Part shown: one piece after another, positions 17,801 through 26,779 of the stretch
Numbering within the stretch: position 1 is the stretch's first letter
Layout: the number at the start of each line of letters is the position of its first letter
NCBI GenBank assembly: GCA_030018355.1
Contig: JASEFN010000001.1
Location: forward strand, 278,069 to 342,068
DNA: 64,000 nt
Direction of reading: 5' to 3'
From: Caldisericia bacterium
GTDB lineage: Bacteria > Caldisericota > Caldisericia > B22-G15
Position numbers and translations under genes: made by a program
The notes under the pieces: generated by a model
What the model saw: only the letters and a program-made list of their open reading frames with translations
What the model was told of the DNA's origin: nothing
Databases searched by the model: none

Positions 17801-18444
17801 CCTACAATTGGAATTTTTACATAAGTCCATGTATTTGCGGAGATTGATCCAATTGAATAAGTTGTTGCTCCTGATAAATCATTTGAAGTTGCAAAAGCGA
17901 ACTGAAGTGCTCCAGACGGTACATAGGTGGATGATCTTATCCAGAATCCAACAGCAGTATAAGGACTCCAGTTTTCTGTAGACAGAAGTTGATAATAAAC
18001 TCTTTCATTTGTTGCATTGGCATTAGCAGCAACACTAATTTTTAAAGAAGATCCCTCTTTTTTAGTTGTAGAGTCAGTAGAAATTGTTAAATCTGGATCA
18101 GATGAAAACCAACTTGATGATGAATCCATATTATTGATTAATCTCGCAACATAAACATCTGAAGATTTGGAATCAATAGTAACATACCCTGATCCAGCAG
18201 GATTAGTTGTTTGTGGTAAACTAAAACCAGTTGGAACTGTTATAGAAATTTCACCACTTTCCATGGGTTCTGCTGCTGTAAATGTAAAATAAAGTGTATT
18301 TCCTGTTGAATTTTGTATAACTTGAGTTGGATCAACAATACAAGTTCCTGAACCTGCAGCACTCAAAGAGAGTTTCAATGGATAAGAAAATATCAATACA
18401 AATAGTAGAGGTAGAATAAAACATAATTTAATTTTTTTGTTCAT
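11824..18444 (-). CDS. Giant secreted modular surface protein with C-terminal stalk domains (2206 aa)
   Basis: The frame opens at a TTG (18465), but ATG at 18444 is seven bases after AAAGGAGG and begins a normal signal peptide (MNKKIKLCFILPLLFVLIF), so I use it. After it come a GSG-type module; an inserted jelly-roll-like stretch (about 130-270) with GFWIRSS, ALQFAFATS and IWIDDLLI that resembles carbohydrate-binding modules; Ig-like repeats (typical start HFRFSTISP, core GTVNLS...VNFVGGMWSGNV); a second GSG-type module; three FP-IKNPS modules (13010-14200); an OmpL47-like segment (YYKWGNEQYKLYTG); two bacterial Ig-like domains; and two copper-amine-oxidase-N-like repeats at the end (FVPIRFISEAFGADVKWD). 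The stalk repeats suggest attachment to or assembly on the cell surface. Probably a structural or adhesive protein. Confidence 0.88.
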   Translation of the reverse strand: MNKKIKLCFILPLLFVLIFSYPLKLSLSAAGSGTCIVDPTQVIQNSTGNTLYFTFTAAEPMESGEISITVPTGFSLPQTTNPAGSGYVTIDSKSSDVYVARLINNMDSSSSWFSSDPDLTISTDSTTKKEGSSLKISVAANANATNERVYYQLLSTENWSPYTAVGFWIRSSTYVPSGALQFAFATSNDLSGATTYSIGSISANTWTYVKIPIVGIANVKTYGFIYNSDYFGTSLGTIWIDDLLISPGNVFISGMDIRVRFLSITTGGWIKIKYENVTAPSTTGAKTFTTKSRVESGQTLTNISVQPTVNVIAPPPATKLVFTSPPPPWSLTAGNWAGPLTVQRQDSSGNPVTSGNLTVNLSTNSPYGKGKFSLTSGGPTVTQVTIPDGSSTVNFYYYDETAGVWTITASATGLTSATQNITVNPSTTTQLVITLPGETFENGKGNTGTPTSQTAGVQFQIRVRYCDAYFNVVPSWNGAITLTFSGPNPAPDGTTPNFHGDNSSPYQPTINFTNGVSGAINVTLYKAETTIIHVTDLTYSGDSSNLIVNGGSLNYFAMQFPVVGTKIAGQSFPLIIGCYDQYQNPTKFSGTVDLSLVDSGGIPISPPPSPLMSPTSVTFNNETSKTVQVTIYKSYDDAYIKAQNHDGTQIGYSSAIDIWHGDLHHFRFSTISPYVEQNVPFSVTIYAEDQWGNLIDNTAGATPYTGTVNLTCSLGIDKITPTTVSFNDATPTDGMVAPSITITYPGTSVTITATDTTLNKTGTSNSFPVFGSIDHYEFDTIGPQVKNLQFSIKVYAKDMVGNTLINNNEWVQLSAEANDGTPITLTVSGGNPIQLVNGVWQGNVAINTPNPQVRIRGQRTGGNPQYGLSNWFSVADNAPTKFIFDTITSPKIAGTPFQITIRAVDYYNSPVINYNGNAILSASTGPGTISPTNITFTNGVWTGNVTLTTPNPSVVITCYDPSTSAMGTSNSFQVTGGVESFKFSTIASPQYKNENIYISIQAIDVNGDIVTGFNGTVNLSSTAGTITPTSVNFVGGMWSGNVKINAEGQNIRIQATYGSKTGFSDPFTILPFSQLIFEPNISSPQYVDVPFSITVKAKTPSGTQATWSGTLSLSCSIGNDKIDKTSLTMTNGIATENIKISQRATGVTLTVQATIYGTTISGTSNTFEVKEGNKLVFISGEQVIPIDTASGDIKVQIQDQDGNPVNATTNVSVNLSSSSTTGRFSSDKNTWSTSNTFTVTIQSGQNQVTFYYKDTTPGVHTLTAKATGLRDGNQTIRVSVDGSGECKISPDSAFVRETNKDFTLTFTSKATMDGGEIQIIVPNAFSQPQKTSPAGEGYISITPGTGVTIGDWTISGYTINIPINVMPKDRTITINYKKVTCPSSTGDYTFDVKTRGPGGTLTPIATMPKVTITLTSVSDVKVSLDPTSASAYSEYTITFKTSTVGQLLSNVDKIYIKFPSGTEVPGVIDAQNILINTVSLNSPPSIDVPKREVTLITPVDIGANSDVTIKFTHKAKIKNPSSTSTNYQVELWTDKDPTHKLSTAYSITSKTSVVNVTVSINPPGANSYGDITVGFKIANALVKDVHTITIIFPSGFDVPPNISPNLITVGGTPLSEAPTIDSGTRTITMITPRDFAKAGTVEIVISKDAKIKNPSKAGKYKLTVYTSQDSNPVDSPLFDILTESQIKDVKCVVSPPTVNKISRWEISFKTGTLGGLGIGGKIWIEFPSGTTIPGTIPSGSVTIDGLTAITQKILSLKIEITTPKEILPNSTVNIVITEDAGIKNPSSPSSTYKIKLSTTAEQTPVESDPFTIYQPPSSSYKIDPANPNGLSGFYITKPVITLSAVSNYDPTPKIYYKWGNEQYKLYTGPLTAPEGINKLYFYAEDKFGNKEDERTIEIKVDTTPPVLSLIEPKEGGFVKIEQVTVVVESKEELLDITLNNNKMVKQTGFRYSITITVKEGENILVIKGRDLAGNTQEITFKIYLDKTPPQVKFTSPTSGQIITTRSIKVTGETEPNSKMKVKVSGVIGTFKEEELISDSKGAFEIEIKNLPPGFIGVTVEVTDQAGNIGKGTLNFIHKQTILLWVGKPEAQIDNEQTYVDPDNKAVTPFILPPGRTMVPLRFISEAFGAKVEWDGTTKTVTITWGSKTIKLTIGVYIAKVDGKDVKLDVAPIIREGRTFVPIRFISEAFGADVKWDATERKITITL
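13010..14200 (-). repeat. Three tandem FP-IKNPS modules in the 2206-aa protein
   Basis: Three consecutive modules of about 130 residues share the pattern YTITFKTST, IYIKFPSGTEVP, a central short ING/VGG turn, TLITPxDI and KIKNPSS...Y. They are the same family as the modules encoded near 9670, 19670-20460 and 27956-29521. The domain boundaries are by eye. Confidence 0.75.
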
Positions 18445-18520
18445 AAAATATCCTCCTTTTATCAATTTTATAAATTAATTCTTTATATAAAAATCCAAAC
18501 AAAATTTCATCTACTTCAAA

Positions 18521-21500
18521 TTATGGTGCAGGATATGTAATTGTTATTTCGCTTGAAAATGGATCCCAATCAACTTTTGCACCAAATGTTTCCATAATAA
18601 ATCTTATTGGAACAAAGGTTCTTCCATTTATAATAACAGGAGGAGCATCAAGTCTTACTGGTAATCCCTCTACATATGCAATATTTGACCCAATTCTTAA
18701 ATCTATTCTCTTTAACTTAAATATAATTGAAACTCTTTCATCTCCAAAAGAAATATATCTATATTCTACTGTTGCACCAAAGGCTTCAACTATAACCCTT
18801 AGAGGCACCATTGCTCTACCAGATTTTTTATCTATCCAGGGAGCCGCTTCTATTTGAACAGGTTTATCATTTACATAAACTGTTTTTGAACCAATTTTTA
18901 TTTTTAAAACTGTTCTTTTAATGTATTTAATTGGTAAATAAATTGAATTTTCATTTCCTGCTCTATCAACTGCTACAATTGAAATTGAATTATTTCCTTC
19001 CTGTAATCTCACACTATAAGAAAAGTTTCCTTGTAAATCATATGAAACTTCAATACCATTAATTGAAAGTTTTGCACCCACTTCAACTTTTCCCTTTACT
19101 TCAAAGGTTTCTGTAAAAACTTCCATCCATTTTGTTATTGAGGGATCAAGTTCAAGATATGGCGGAGTTGTATCAAGTGTAATACTTAATGTAACCTCAC
19201 TAATATTACCAGCAGAATCAATTGCTTGAACTTTTATTGTATTTAAACCAGGCACAAGTTTAATTAGTAAATTAAATTGACCTTTTGTATTTGATGTTGT
19301 TCTTGAAGTTTGTGCTGAAACCAGAATTGTTGGTTCTGTTATTCCTGAAATAACTAAATCTTGTCTGTTTGTATATTCAAATTTTGGTTCTAAAATTGTA
19401 ATTTTTGGTGGAGTTGTATCTACTTTAAATGTTCTTGATCTAACTTGTTCTGCATTATCTAATCCTTTCGTCTTTGAATAGAAGTATAAAATGTGCTCTC
19501 CCTCTTTTGCATAAAACTCTTGTGTGTAAAGTTGAGGTTCTTCGTCGTCCCAGTAGTAATAAGTTTCAATAACTCCTTCTCCCTTTCCCTCAAGTTTTAT
19601 TTTTGGTTTTGTTACATACCAACCGTTTATACCATCAGGTAATTCAGGAGTTACTGTTATTATTGTATATGGAGTTCCAACTATCTCATAAGGTTTTGAT
19701 GGAACTTCATTAAGATCTCTTGAGGTGTAAAGATATAAAATATATTTATCTGGAATTTCAGGATTTTTTATTTTCGCACTTTTTGATATTATAATTGAAT
19801 TTTCACCTTTTACAATTGGTGCTGAAAGGGTTAAAACAAGTAATCTTCCTATAACAAGCGGTTCATATCTTATTGGAACTCCTGAAACTTGAATTGCTGT
19901 TGGAAGAATTGATTGAGGTATATTTGTACCCAATGGGAATTTAATATAAATTTTATCTCCCTCAAGTAAGTTTATATTTATTCTAAATAAAATATTATAT
20001 TCAGCTTCTTTTCCAGCGCTTTGTGGCTTTACATTTACCTCAATATCACTAATCGGTGGTGCTGGAGATAAAACAAAGTTATAAGTTGCAGGTTTTGTTT
20101 CTTTATTTGTAGTAACTTCAATTGTATAATTACCTGCTTGTGGTGGATTAATTATTCCTGCTTGAGGAGAAATTTCAATTTTTGCTGTTGTTTCTTTTGG
20201 AAGTGGAATTGGGGTTTTAATTGTAATTGTATTTGCAGATTGATTAACAATCGGTGAAGTTGTAATTTGAGTGTCATTTAGTTTTATTAAATTAGTATTT
20301 ATAGTGGCGGGAATAAATGTTCCTATTGGGAATTTTATATTTATTTCATCAGAAACAGATAGTTCTCCTTTAGTTCCAACTCTAATTATAATTGTATAAC
20401 CTGCGTTAGTTGATGCAGTTTGAGGAGATACTGTTAAAGATAATATCTCCAAACTGAATCCTTTATCAACTCTAAATTGAGGCTGATTTGCAATAGGTGT
20501 AAATGTTCCTCCTTGACCCATTGTGAAGAATGAGAATGTATAATTTCCTTCTATAGAAGGCAATGTAACATTATTTAATTTTATTGTGAGTTTATTACCA
20601 GAAGCCATTGTTTGAATATTAATTATTAAATTATTTAATTGAGTTTGTATTGTTCCAAGAGAAACTCCTGTATCAGGAGTTACTGAAACAAAACAATCTC
20701 CGTTGGGGTCAGTAAGTTGAGGATTTGGAAAACCTACTGGCATAGTTAATTTAATCGCACCCCCAGATAAACTAAATGTCGCTGTAAATGTAAAAGTTAT
20801 ATTTATTTTTTCATTTGTTAATCCTGATGAAGGATTAATAGATACTTGACCTGAACCATTTGCAATTTTTCCAGAAACAACTATTCTTTGAGTTGCACTT
20901 TCATAATTTGTTGCTGAAACAGTAATATCCCAAGCACCAGGAGTAGAGTCTTTGTAATAAAATGATTTTTCTGAACTTCCAGATGTAAATATTATTGATG
21001 TTATTCCCCAATTAACTCCATCTTCAGAAAATTTTCCAGTAGGAGAATTAGTTGTAAGATTGACTGTAATATTTGTAGGAGCAATTAATGGGTTCCCTTG
21101 AGGGTCAACTAAACCTATAACAATTGCTGAAGATTTTTGTTCAAGATCTATTGTTTGAGGTGATGATTTGAAAATAATTTTATCCCCAAAAACTTTAAAT
21201 GCATTTGAGGTTCCAGTTTTTCCTGAAACAGGATCTGTGACAGTAATTGTTACATTATCTCCGGCTCTATTTATTTTTATATTTCCAGTATATGTTCCAT
21301 TCACAAATGGACCTAAAGTAATAGGTTCTATAGTTCCAACACCAAGAGAACATGTCAAATTAACTGTTCCATTAAAACTTGAAACAGTTGAATTATCTTC
21401 ATCTTTTGCAGTAACAGTTATCTCAAATGGTATTCCTTTGTTTTGATTTCCAATTGTTGATATTAAGAAGTGGTGAAGTCCTTTTGCAACAGTAAATTTA

Positions 21501-24500
21501 TTTGATAGTGATGTTACAGATGGGGTTGTAAGTATAACTTTAAGTTGAACATCTGTTCCATGAGTTCCAAGTTTTACATTACCTGTCCAAACACCGCTTA
21601 TAAAAGTAATTGATGTTGGCTCTAAAACCGTTGAATTTACAGCAGATAAAGTAGCAGAACCATTAAAGTTTGTACACAAATTTCCAAACTCATCATAAGC
21701 CTTAATTGTTACACTAAAAGGAACATTTACTGTTTGTGCACCAATAGTTGAAAATACAAAATTGTTAACTGGTGCTGGAAGTAGAGTTATAGCATTTGAC
21801 TCTCCTATTTTACCATCTTTTTCAGCAATTAATTTTATATTTGTTCCAGCCTTTGTTAGTGTTACACTTCCAATCCAAACACCATTATTAAAGAAACCAG
21901 TTATTTGAGGAGTTATAGTTCCATCTGAAACAGATAAATTAACTTGAGATACAAAATTTGGAATTGTGTAATTAAGTGAATCTTTAGCATAAATTTTTAT
22001 TGTGAAAGAAGTTCCAGCAACTTGTGGAGATGGTATTGTATCAAAGGTAAAGTGGTCAAGCGCACCGAAAACTGAAAATATATTACTCATTCCCATTTTA
22101 TGAGTTATAGGATCCTCAGCAAAAATTTGAACAGATGGATTTGGAGTGTTTATTGTGACACTCCCAGTCCATCTACCATTAATAAATGAAGTTGTTGAAG
22201 AAGGAGAAATTGTACCAGGCCCTGTTGAAGAAGTAAGAAGCGCTGTTCCATTCCATGTTGTAATCAAAGAACCAGCAAGATCAACAGCTTTTATAGTTAT
22301 ATTAAATGGTATACCTGCGGTTTGATTTGATATTAATTCAAATTCAAATCTACCTAAAACATTTGATGCACAAGTAAATGAGTTTGAAGTCCCAGTTATT
22401 GGTCCATTGTTTGCAGTTATTTTCATACTTGAGTGAGGAGTATAAAGTGTGACGCTTCCAGTCCATTTGCCTAATGTAAAGTTTCCTGTTGTTATTGGAG
22501 AAATTCCACCTGTTGAGGCAGTTAAATTAACGTTACAAGCTCCTCCTCCATAAATTCCCCATGTATCAGTATTATCCCAAGCACTTACAATATATCCATT
22601 TATATCTTTTGCATAAATAGTTATATTAAATGGATTATTTATTGTTTGAGGACCTATAATATCAAAATCAAAATGGTGAATTGTTTGGCTTGCAACAGTA
22701 AATGGATTTGATGTTCCTTTAATTCCTGGATTTGAGGTATCAGTCACAGTAATTGTGTGAATACCGACAGTTCCCATTTCCATTGAATTTACAACTCTTA
22801 CACCAGAGGAAAAACCAGTTAAAGTATAGGGTAAAGGAAAACCAGCAATTTGGGCATTTGGATCAGTGGAAGTAACAATAACTGAATAACCTGCACCTGA
22901 ATATGTTGTTACAGTATTATCCCATTGATCAACTGCAGTAATTCTTAATGCATTTTCAGGATGAGCTCCAGGATTAAAGACACATCCAACTGTTTGTGGA
23001 CCAACTGGTTTATAATCTCCAGTAACAGGGTCTAAGTCATTTGAAGTGACTTTAAAGTGGTGAAGTGGCCCTGGTAAAACATTAAATTGATTAGATAATC
23101 CATATTTTGATGCATATTCAACTTTAAGTTGTACATTTGTACCAGTTTTATATAAAGTTATGTAGCCACTCCATACTCCATTAACAAAATTTACTGAAGT
23201 AGGCTCAATTACAAAATTAGCAGGAACTGTTGCTGAAATAGGAACTGTTGCATTAAAGTTTGAAATTATATTATCTAAACTATCTTTTGCATATATTTTA
23301 ACTAAAAAGGGAGTTCCTGCTGTTTGAGGCGATGCTATTAAATCAAAAGTGAAATGATGTAATCCTGCAGAAACAGAAAAGTTGTTAGAAGTTCCGAACT
23401 TTGAAAGGGCAGATGCTGTAATAAATACTGATGGTGTAGGAGTATCAAGAGTAATATTACCCTCAAAAACTCCATTCACCATATTAACAGAGGTTGGAAT
23501 TATATTTCCCACTGAAGATGAAAGGGTTAAAGTGGTATTTAAGTCTGAAATTAGATTGTGTTGAGAGTCATGTGCTTCAATTCTTATTAAGAAAGGAACT
23601 CCAGAAACTTGTGGTGCAATTGGAGAAAAATGGAAGTGATCTAGTGGACCTACAACTGAAAATGAATTTGAGTAACCATTCATCCCACTTCCCCCTGCAT
23701 CTGTTGCAACTATTTGAACACTTGAAAATGGGGCATTAATTGTTATATATCCACTCCACTTTCCATTTACAAACGGACCAACAGTTCCTGGTGAAATAGG
23801 TCCTGATGGATTTAATGTTAAATTAACATTTCCTGTAAAGTTTGTAACAATATTCTCATTACCATCTCTTGCAGTTATTTCAACAAAGAAACTTTGATTT
23901 ACCTTTTGAGGAGAAGGAATTAATGAAAAAGAAAAGTGATTCAATGTTCCTTGAAGTGCAAATAAATTTGATTCACCGGTCACACTTCCATAAGTTGCTA
24001 CAAGTTTTACTGCAGTTGAAGGAGTATTTAAAGTAACTGTTCCAGACCATATTCCATTTACAAATACTACTGGAGAAGGATTTGTTGAAACTCCCATTGT
24101 TGGTAAGGAAGAAATTATAACTTGTTGATTGAAAGATGTAACAATCATTCCAAAAGAATCTTTTGCATAGATAGTTACAGAAAAAGGTACACCCGCAGTT
24201 TGAGGAGAAGCAATTGGTAGAAATTCAAAATGATCTACCACACTTGATGATACAGAAAATATATTAGATTCACCAAAAATAATATCATATGTACTATTCG
24301 AAATTATGTGTTCTGTATGTTTTTCTAATGAATTAAATGTTATTAAATTTATATTTAAATCTGAATCTCCACTTTGAACGTAAGTATTTGCTCTATAATT
24401 TCCATATGGTGTTAATCTTTTGTCACCTACACTTACTTTGTTATCACCATCTATGTCTACATAAATATATTCTCCAAAATCAAACAAATTATTTACACTA

Positions 24501-26698
24501 ACATTTTCTGTATGTTTCTCATTAGAAGCAAATGTTATAAGTAATAAACCTATATCTGTATTTCCTGATGCAACAAAAGTATTATAATTATAATTTCTAA
24601 CATTAGTTAATCTTTTATCACCAACATTTACACTATTACTATTATCAATATCATAATAAATATATTCTCCATATTGTGAATTTGCATAAATTTTAGCTCC
24701 TGAATCTGATGTACTTAAAGTAACATTTCCAGTCCATATTCCATTAGTTAAATTTATTATATTTGGTGTTATTGTTCCACCTGGAGTTGAAACAAAAAGT
24801 TTTATAGGCCCATTATATGATGTAACTATTCTTCCAGCGCTATCCACAGCCTTAACTGTTATTTGAAATGGAGTATTTTTGCTTTGATTTCCAATTGGTT
24901 CAAATTGAAAAGAAATAGGATCTGGATCTGAAACAGTGAATGTATTAGAAATACCTGGATTAATATTTGGATCAGCCGGTGCAGGTGGAAGTGTTGGAGG
25001 TGTTTCATCATCACAATAAATATAAGCGGCACTTGATGAAGTAGTTAAAATCACATTGCCTGTCCAAACTCCATTAGTAAATGTTATTGAGGTTGGAGAT
25101 ATTCCTACTGGAGATGAAGCTAAATATGCAACTCCATTAAAAGATGTATTAAGATTTCCAAAACTATCTTTTACTTTAATTGTTATTTGAAATGAATTTC
25201 CTACTGTCTGTGGACCTATTGATTCAAATACAAATGTACAATTATCTAAAATTTGAGGTTGAACGTTAAAAGTTGCACTTCCCTTTATTGTTGGATTTGA
25301 TGTATCTTCAACATAAATTGTTTGAGGTCCAGCAGTTATTAAAGTTGCGTTAAAGGGTCTGTCTCCATTATCTGCCGGAACATATGTAGTGTCAGGCGGA
25401 AGAATTAAGGGTGGTGATGAGTAAGTATCTGTTGTTGAAAAGTGAACTGTTCCAGTATAATTTGTTATAGTATTTCCAAATTCATCAACTGCTTTTACTC
25501 TAAAACTAAAATTTGTTCCAGCAACAGGTGTAGTTGTAGAAAAATTATAAAACTCGAAATGGTGCAAAGTTGAAACTCCAACTTTAATTTTAGGTGGCAT
25601 TAAATCTTGAAGGCCAGATCCATCTAAAGCATTGATTGTTTGAGTACCAGAAGTTTTTAAGATTACTCCATTAGTAAAGGTGTGTTTTCCATTGTCTGAA
25701 GAGTTAAAGGTATAATTTGAGGGTGAGAAGGTGGCAAGGGGATCACTTGAATTAAAAACAACATTTTTATTATAATCACATACAATATTTCTCCATTCAT
25801 CATAAATTCTTACTTCATAAGTTATTGGATTTCCAGCAGTTGTTGTATAAAATCCAGGAGTGGTTGATCTTCTTGTATCACCAAAATCTACAGTATTGTT
25901 AGTATTAGAATCTAAATATAATAATTCTCCATAATTATACTTTCCATCTGCTTTAACATTTTCAAGATGTTTTAAATTGCTTCCAAAAAAAATAGTTAGA
26001 GATGCGCCTAAATCAGTATCTCCACTTTTTACAATCGAACCAGCAGGATATGTAACAGACCCCCAAGTTACTGGTGTAATTCTAACATCTCCTGATGAAA
26101 CATTGTTGCTTCCATCAATATCAATATAATAATAATCTATTTCTGTAAATGTTCCAGAGGCATCTTGATCCCAACCTTTTTCATTTGCATTGAAAGGTAT
26201 TAATGTCAATCCGTCATCAGCATCATTTGTAGCAACAACTGAAAAAACAGAATAAGTAGATCCACTTATTGATAAAGGTAGAACTTCAATAAAAGAGGGG
26301 TTTCCACCTGTTATTGAAAATCCAGATGAAATGCCGTCTGTTAATCCTGTTTTAGTTGCTTTTATTTGAATTGTTGCCCAGTTTGTTAAATCATTTGAAG
26401 AAATTGTAACTGATACTATTTTTTGACCACCTTCAGATCCATTAAAAATGACCTCATAAGGATATATAGCAAAACCCGATTGAACTACTGATAAATTAAC
26501 TGTCCCACTAAATGATGAATCCAAAACATCGCTTGCATCAAGAGCCTTTATTGTAATATTAAATGGCACTCCAACTTTTGCACTCAAAGGAACTTCCACT
26601 TTTAATTTAACAGCTGGACCACCATAAACTCTTGGAATATACATTGATAAAAGTAAAAAAATTATAAATGATAGAAGGACTACCCTTCCTTTTTTCAT
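18521..26698 (-). CDS. Giant secreted modular surface protein with calcium-loop inserts and stalk domains (2725 aa)
   Basis: The frame could open at a GTG (26728), but that codon lies upstream of the AAAGGAGG site; ATG at 26698 follows it and starts a clean signal peptide (MKKGRVVLLSFIIFLLLSMY). The mature protein has about 14 Ig-like repeats of about 100 residues with the pattern LHHFTFDLIASPQTAG, AKDSxGN, FNGTVNLS, FVNGVWTGNVTL and GTSNxFxV; two places carry dockerin-like calcium loops. A further Ig-like domain, a GSG-type module, two FP-IKNPS modules, an OmpL47-like domain (YYYWDDEEPQLYTQ), two bacterial Ig-like domains and two copper-amine-oxidase-N-like repeats (FVPIRFIMETFGAKVDWD) follow. 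Probably a long surface fibre or lattice protein; no catalytic motif is visible. Confidence 0.88.
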   Translation of the reverse strand: MKKGRVVLLSFIIFLLLSMYIPRVYGGPAVKLKVEVPLSAKVGVPFNITIKALDASDVLDSSFSGTVNLSVVQSGFAIYPYEVIFNGSEGGQKIVSVTISSNDLTNWATIQIKATKTGLTDGISSGFSITGGNPSFIEVLPLSISGSTYSVFSVVATNDADDGLTLIPFNANEKGWDQDASGTFTEIDYYYIDIDGSNNVSSGDVRITPVTWGSVTYPAGSIVKSGDTDLGASLTIFFGSNLKHLENVKADGKYNYGELLYLDSNTNNTVDFGDTRRSTTPGFYTTTAGNPITYEVRIYDEWRNIVCDYNKNVVFNSSDPLATFSPSNYTFNSSDNGKHTFTNGVILKTSGTQTINALDGSGLQDLMPPKIKVGVSTLHHFEFYNFSTTTPVAGTNFSFRVKAVDEFGNTITNYTGTVHFSTTDTYSSPPLILPPDTTYVPADNGDRPFNATLITAGPQTIYVEDTSNPTIKGSATFNVQPQILDNCTFVFESIGPQTVGNSFQITIKVKDSFGNLNTSFNGVAYLASSPVGISPTSITFTNGVWTGNVILTTSSSAAYIYCDDETPPTLPPAPADPNINPGISNTFTVSDPDPISFQFEPIGNQSKNTPFQITVKAVDSAGRIVTSYNGPIKLFVSTPGGTITPNIINLTNGIWTGNVTLSTSDSGAKIYANSQYGEYIYYDIDNSNSVNVGDKRLTNVRNYNYNTFVASGNTDIGLLLITFASNEKHTENVSVNNLFDFGEYIYVDIDGDNKVSVGDKRLTPYGNYRANTYVQSGDSDLNINLITFNSLEKHTEHIISNSTYDIIFGESNIFSVSSSVVDHFEFLPIASPQTAGVPFSVTIYAKDSFGMIVTSFNQQVIISSLPTMGVSTNPSPVVFVNGIWSGTVTLNTPSTAVKLVATYGSVTGESNLFALQGTLNHFSFSLIPSPQKVNQSFFVEITARDGNENIVTNFTGNVNLTLNPSGPISPGTVGPFVNGKWSGYITINAPFSSVQIVATDAGGSGMNGYSNSFSVVGPLDHFHFSPIAPQVSGVPFLIRIEAHDSQHNLISDLNTTLTLSSSVGNIIPTSVNMVNGVFEGNITLDTPTPSVFITASALSKFGTSNNFSVSAGLHHFTFDLIASPQTAGTPFLVKIYAKDSLDNIISNFNATVPISATVPANFVIEPTSVNFVNGVWSGYITLYKTGTNVQLKVEYASKYGLSNQFNVLPGPLHHFKVTSNDLDPVTGDYKPVGPQTVGCVFNPGAHPENALRITAVDQWDNTVTTYSGAGYSVIVTSTDPNAQIAGFPLPYTLTGFSSGVRVVNSMEMGTVGIHTITVTDTSNPGIKGTSNPFTVASQTIHHFDFDIIGPQTINNPFNITIYAKDINGYIVSAWDNTDTWGIYGGGACNVNLTASTGGISPITTGNFTLGKWTGSVTLYTPHSSMKITANNGPITGTSNSFTCASNVLGRFEFELISNQTAGIPFNITIKAVDLAGSLITTWNGTALLTSSTGPGTISPSSTTSFINGRWTGSVTINTPNPSVQIFAEDPITHKMGMSNIFSVFGALDHFTFDTIPSPQVAGTSFTIKIYAKDSLNYTIPNFVSQVNLSVSDGTITPQITGFFNNGVWIGSVTLTKAGTNIKLIAEKDGKIGESNAITLLPAPVNNFVFSTIGAQTVNVPFSVTIKAYDEFGNLCTNFNGSATLSAVNSTVLEPTSITFISGVWTGNVKLGTHGTDVQLKVILTTPSVTSLSNKFTVAKGLHHFLISTIGNQNKGIPFEITVTAKDEDNSTVSSFNGTVNLTCSLGVGTIEPITLGPFVNGTYTGNIKINRAGDNVTITVTDPVSGKTGTSNAFKVFGDKIIFKSSPQTIDLEQKSSAIVIGLVDPQGNPLIAPTNITVNLTTNSPTGKFSEDGVNWGITSIIFTSGSSEKSFYYKDSTPGAWDITVSATNYESATQRIVVSGKIANGSGQVSINPSSGLTNEKINITFTFTATFSLSGGAIKLTMPVGFPNPQLTDPNGDCFVSVTPDTGVSLGTIQTQLNNLIINIQTMASGNKLTIKLNNVTLPSIEGNYTFSFFTMGQGGTFTPIANQPQFRVDKGFSLEILSLTVSPQTASTNAGYTIIIRVGTKGELSVSDEINIKFPIGTFIPATINTNLIKLNDTQITTSPIVNQSANTITIKTPIPLPKETTAKIEISPQAGIINPPQAGNYTIEVTTNKETKPATYNFVLSPAPPISDIEVNVKPQSAGKEAEYNILFRININLLEGDKIYIKFPLGTNIPQSILPTAIQVSGVPIRYEPLVIGRLLVLTLSAPIVKGENSIIISKSAKIKNPEIPDKYILYLYTSRDLNEVPSKPYEIVGTPYTIITVTPELPDGINGWYVTKPKIKLEGKGEGVIETYYYWDDEEPQLYTQEFYAKEGEHILYFYSKTKGLDNAEQVRSRTFKVDTTPPKITILEPKFEYTNRQDLVISGITEPTILVSAQTSRTTSNTKGQFNLLIKLVPGLNTIKVQAIDSAGNISEVTLSITLDTTPPYLELDPSITKWMEVFTETFEVKGKVEVGAKLSINGIEVSYDLQGNFSYSVRLQEGNNSISIVAVDRAGNENSIYLPIKYIKRTVLKIKIGSKTVYVNDKPVQIEAAPWIDKKSGRAMVPLRVIVEAFGATVEYRYISFGDERVSIIFKLKRIDLRIGSNIAYVEGLPVRLDAPPVIINGRTFVPIRFIMETFGAKVDWDPFSSEITITYPAP
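19670..20460 (-). repeat. Two FP-IKNPS modules in the 2725-aa protein
   Basis: Two modules of about 130 residues: one with INIKFPIGTFIP and GIINPPQAGNYTIEVTT, the other with IYIKFPLGTNIP and KIKNPEIPDKYILYLYTS. They are homologous to the modules in the neighbouring surface genes. Confidence 0.75.
24300..24680 (-). repeat. Two calcium-loop units of about 64 residues inside one Ig-like repeat
   Basis: Two consecutive units read GEYIYYDIDNSNSVNVGDKRLT and GEYIYVDIDGDNKVSVGDKRLT at their heads, each followed by a similar NY..NT..SG.(T/S)D and EKHTE segment. The DxDxDxxVxxGD loop fits a dockerin/EF-hand-type calcium site. They are spliced into an Ig-like repeat that resumes with GESNIFSV. Confidence 0.7.
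25877..26130 (-). repeat. N-terminal calcium-loop unit of the 2725-aa protein
   Basis: The stretch contains DIDGSNNVSSGD followed by RITP, then SGDTDL and LKHLENV, and a second loop DSNTNNTVDFGD. It is the same unit as at 24300-24680, placed after the first Ig-like domain. Confidence 0.68.
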
Positions 26699-26779
26699 TA
26701 GTTTAAAAACCTCCTTTTCTTGTTTCACTAAATTCCCCTTGTTTATAAACTATTTTTACTATTAAATTTAAAAAAATCA

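Larger units (their letters stand above)
21170..26640 (-). repeat. Array of about 14 Ig-like repeats in the 2725-aa protein
   Basis: The protein sequence repeats every 95-110 residues with a conserved opening (HHF-F--I-SPQTAG-PF-I-I-AKD), a middle FNGTVNLS-like strand, a VNGVWTGNVTL turn and a closing SN-F-V. Nucleotide identity between copies is low by eye, so the array is old rather than a recent tandem duplication. Confidence 0.78.

Noticed and set aside
18445..18520. Promoter or terminator between the two largest surface genes.
   Set aside because: No hairpin and no convincing -35/-10 pair were found.
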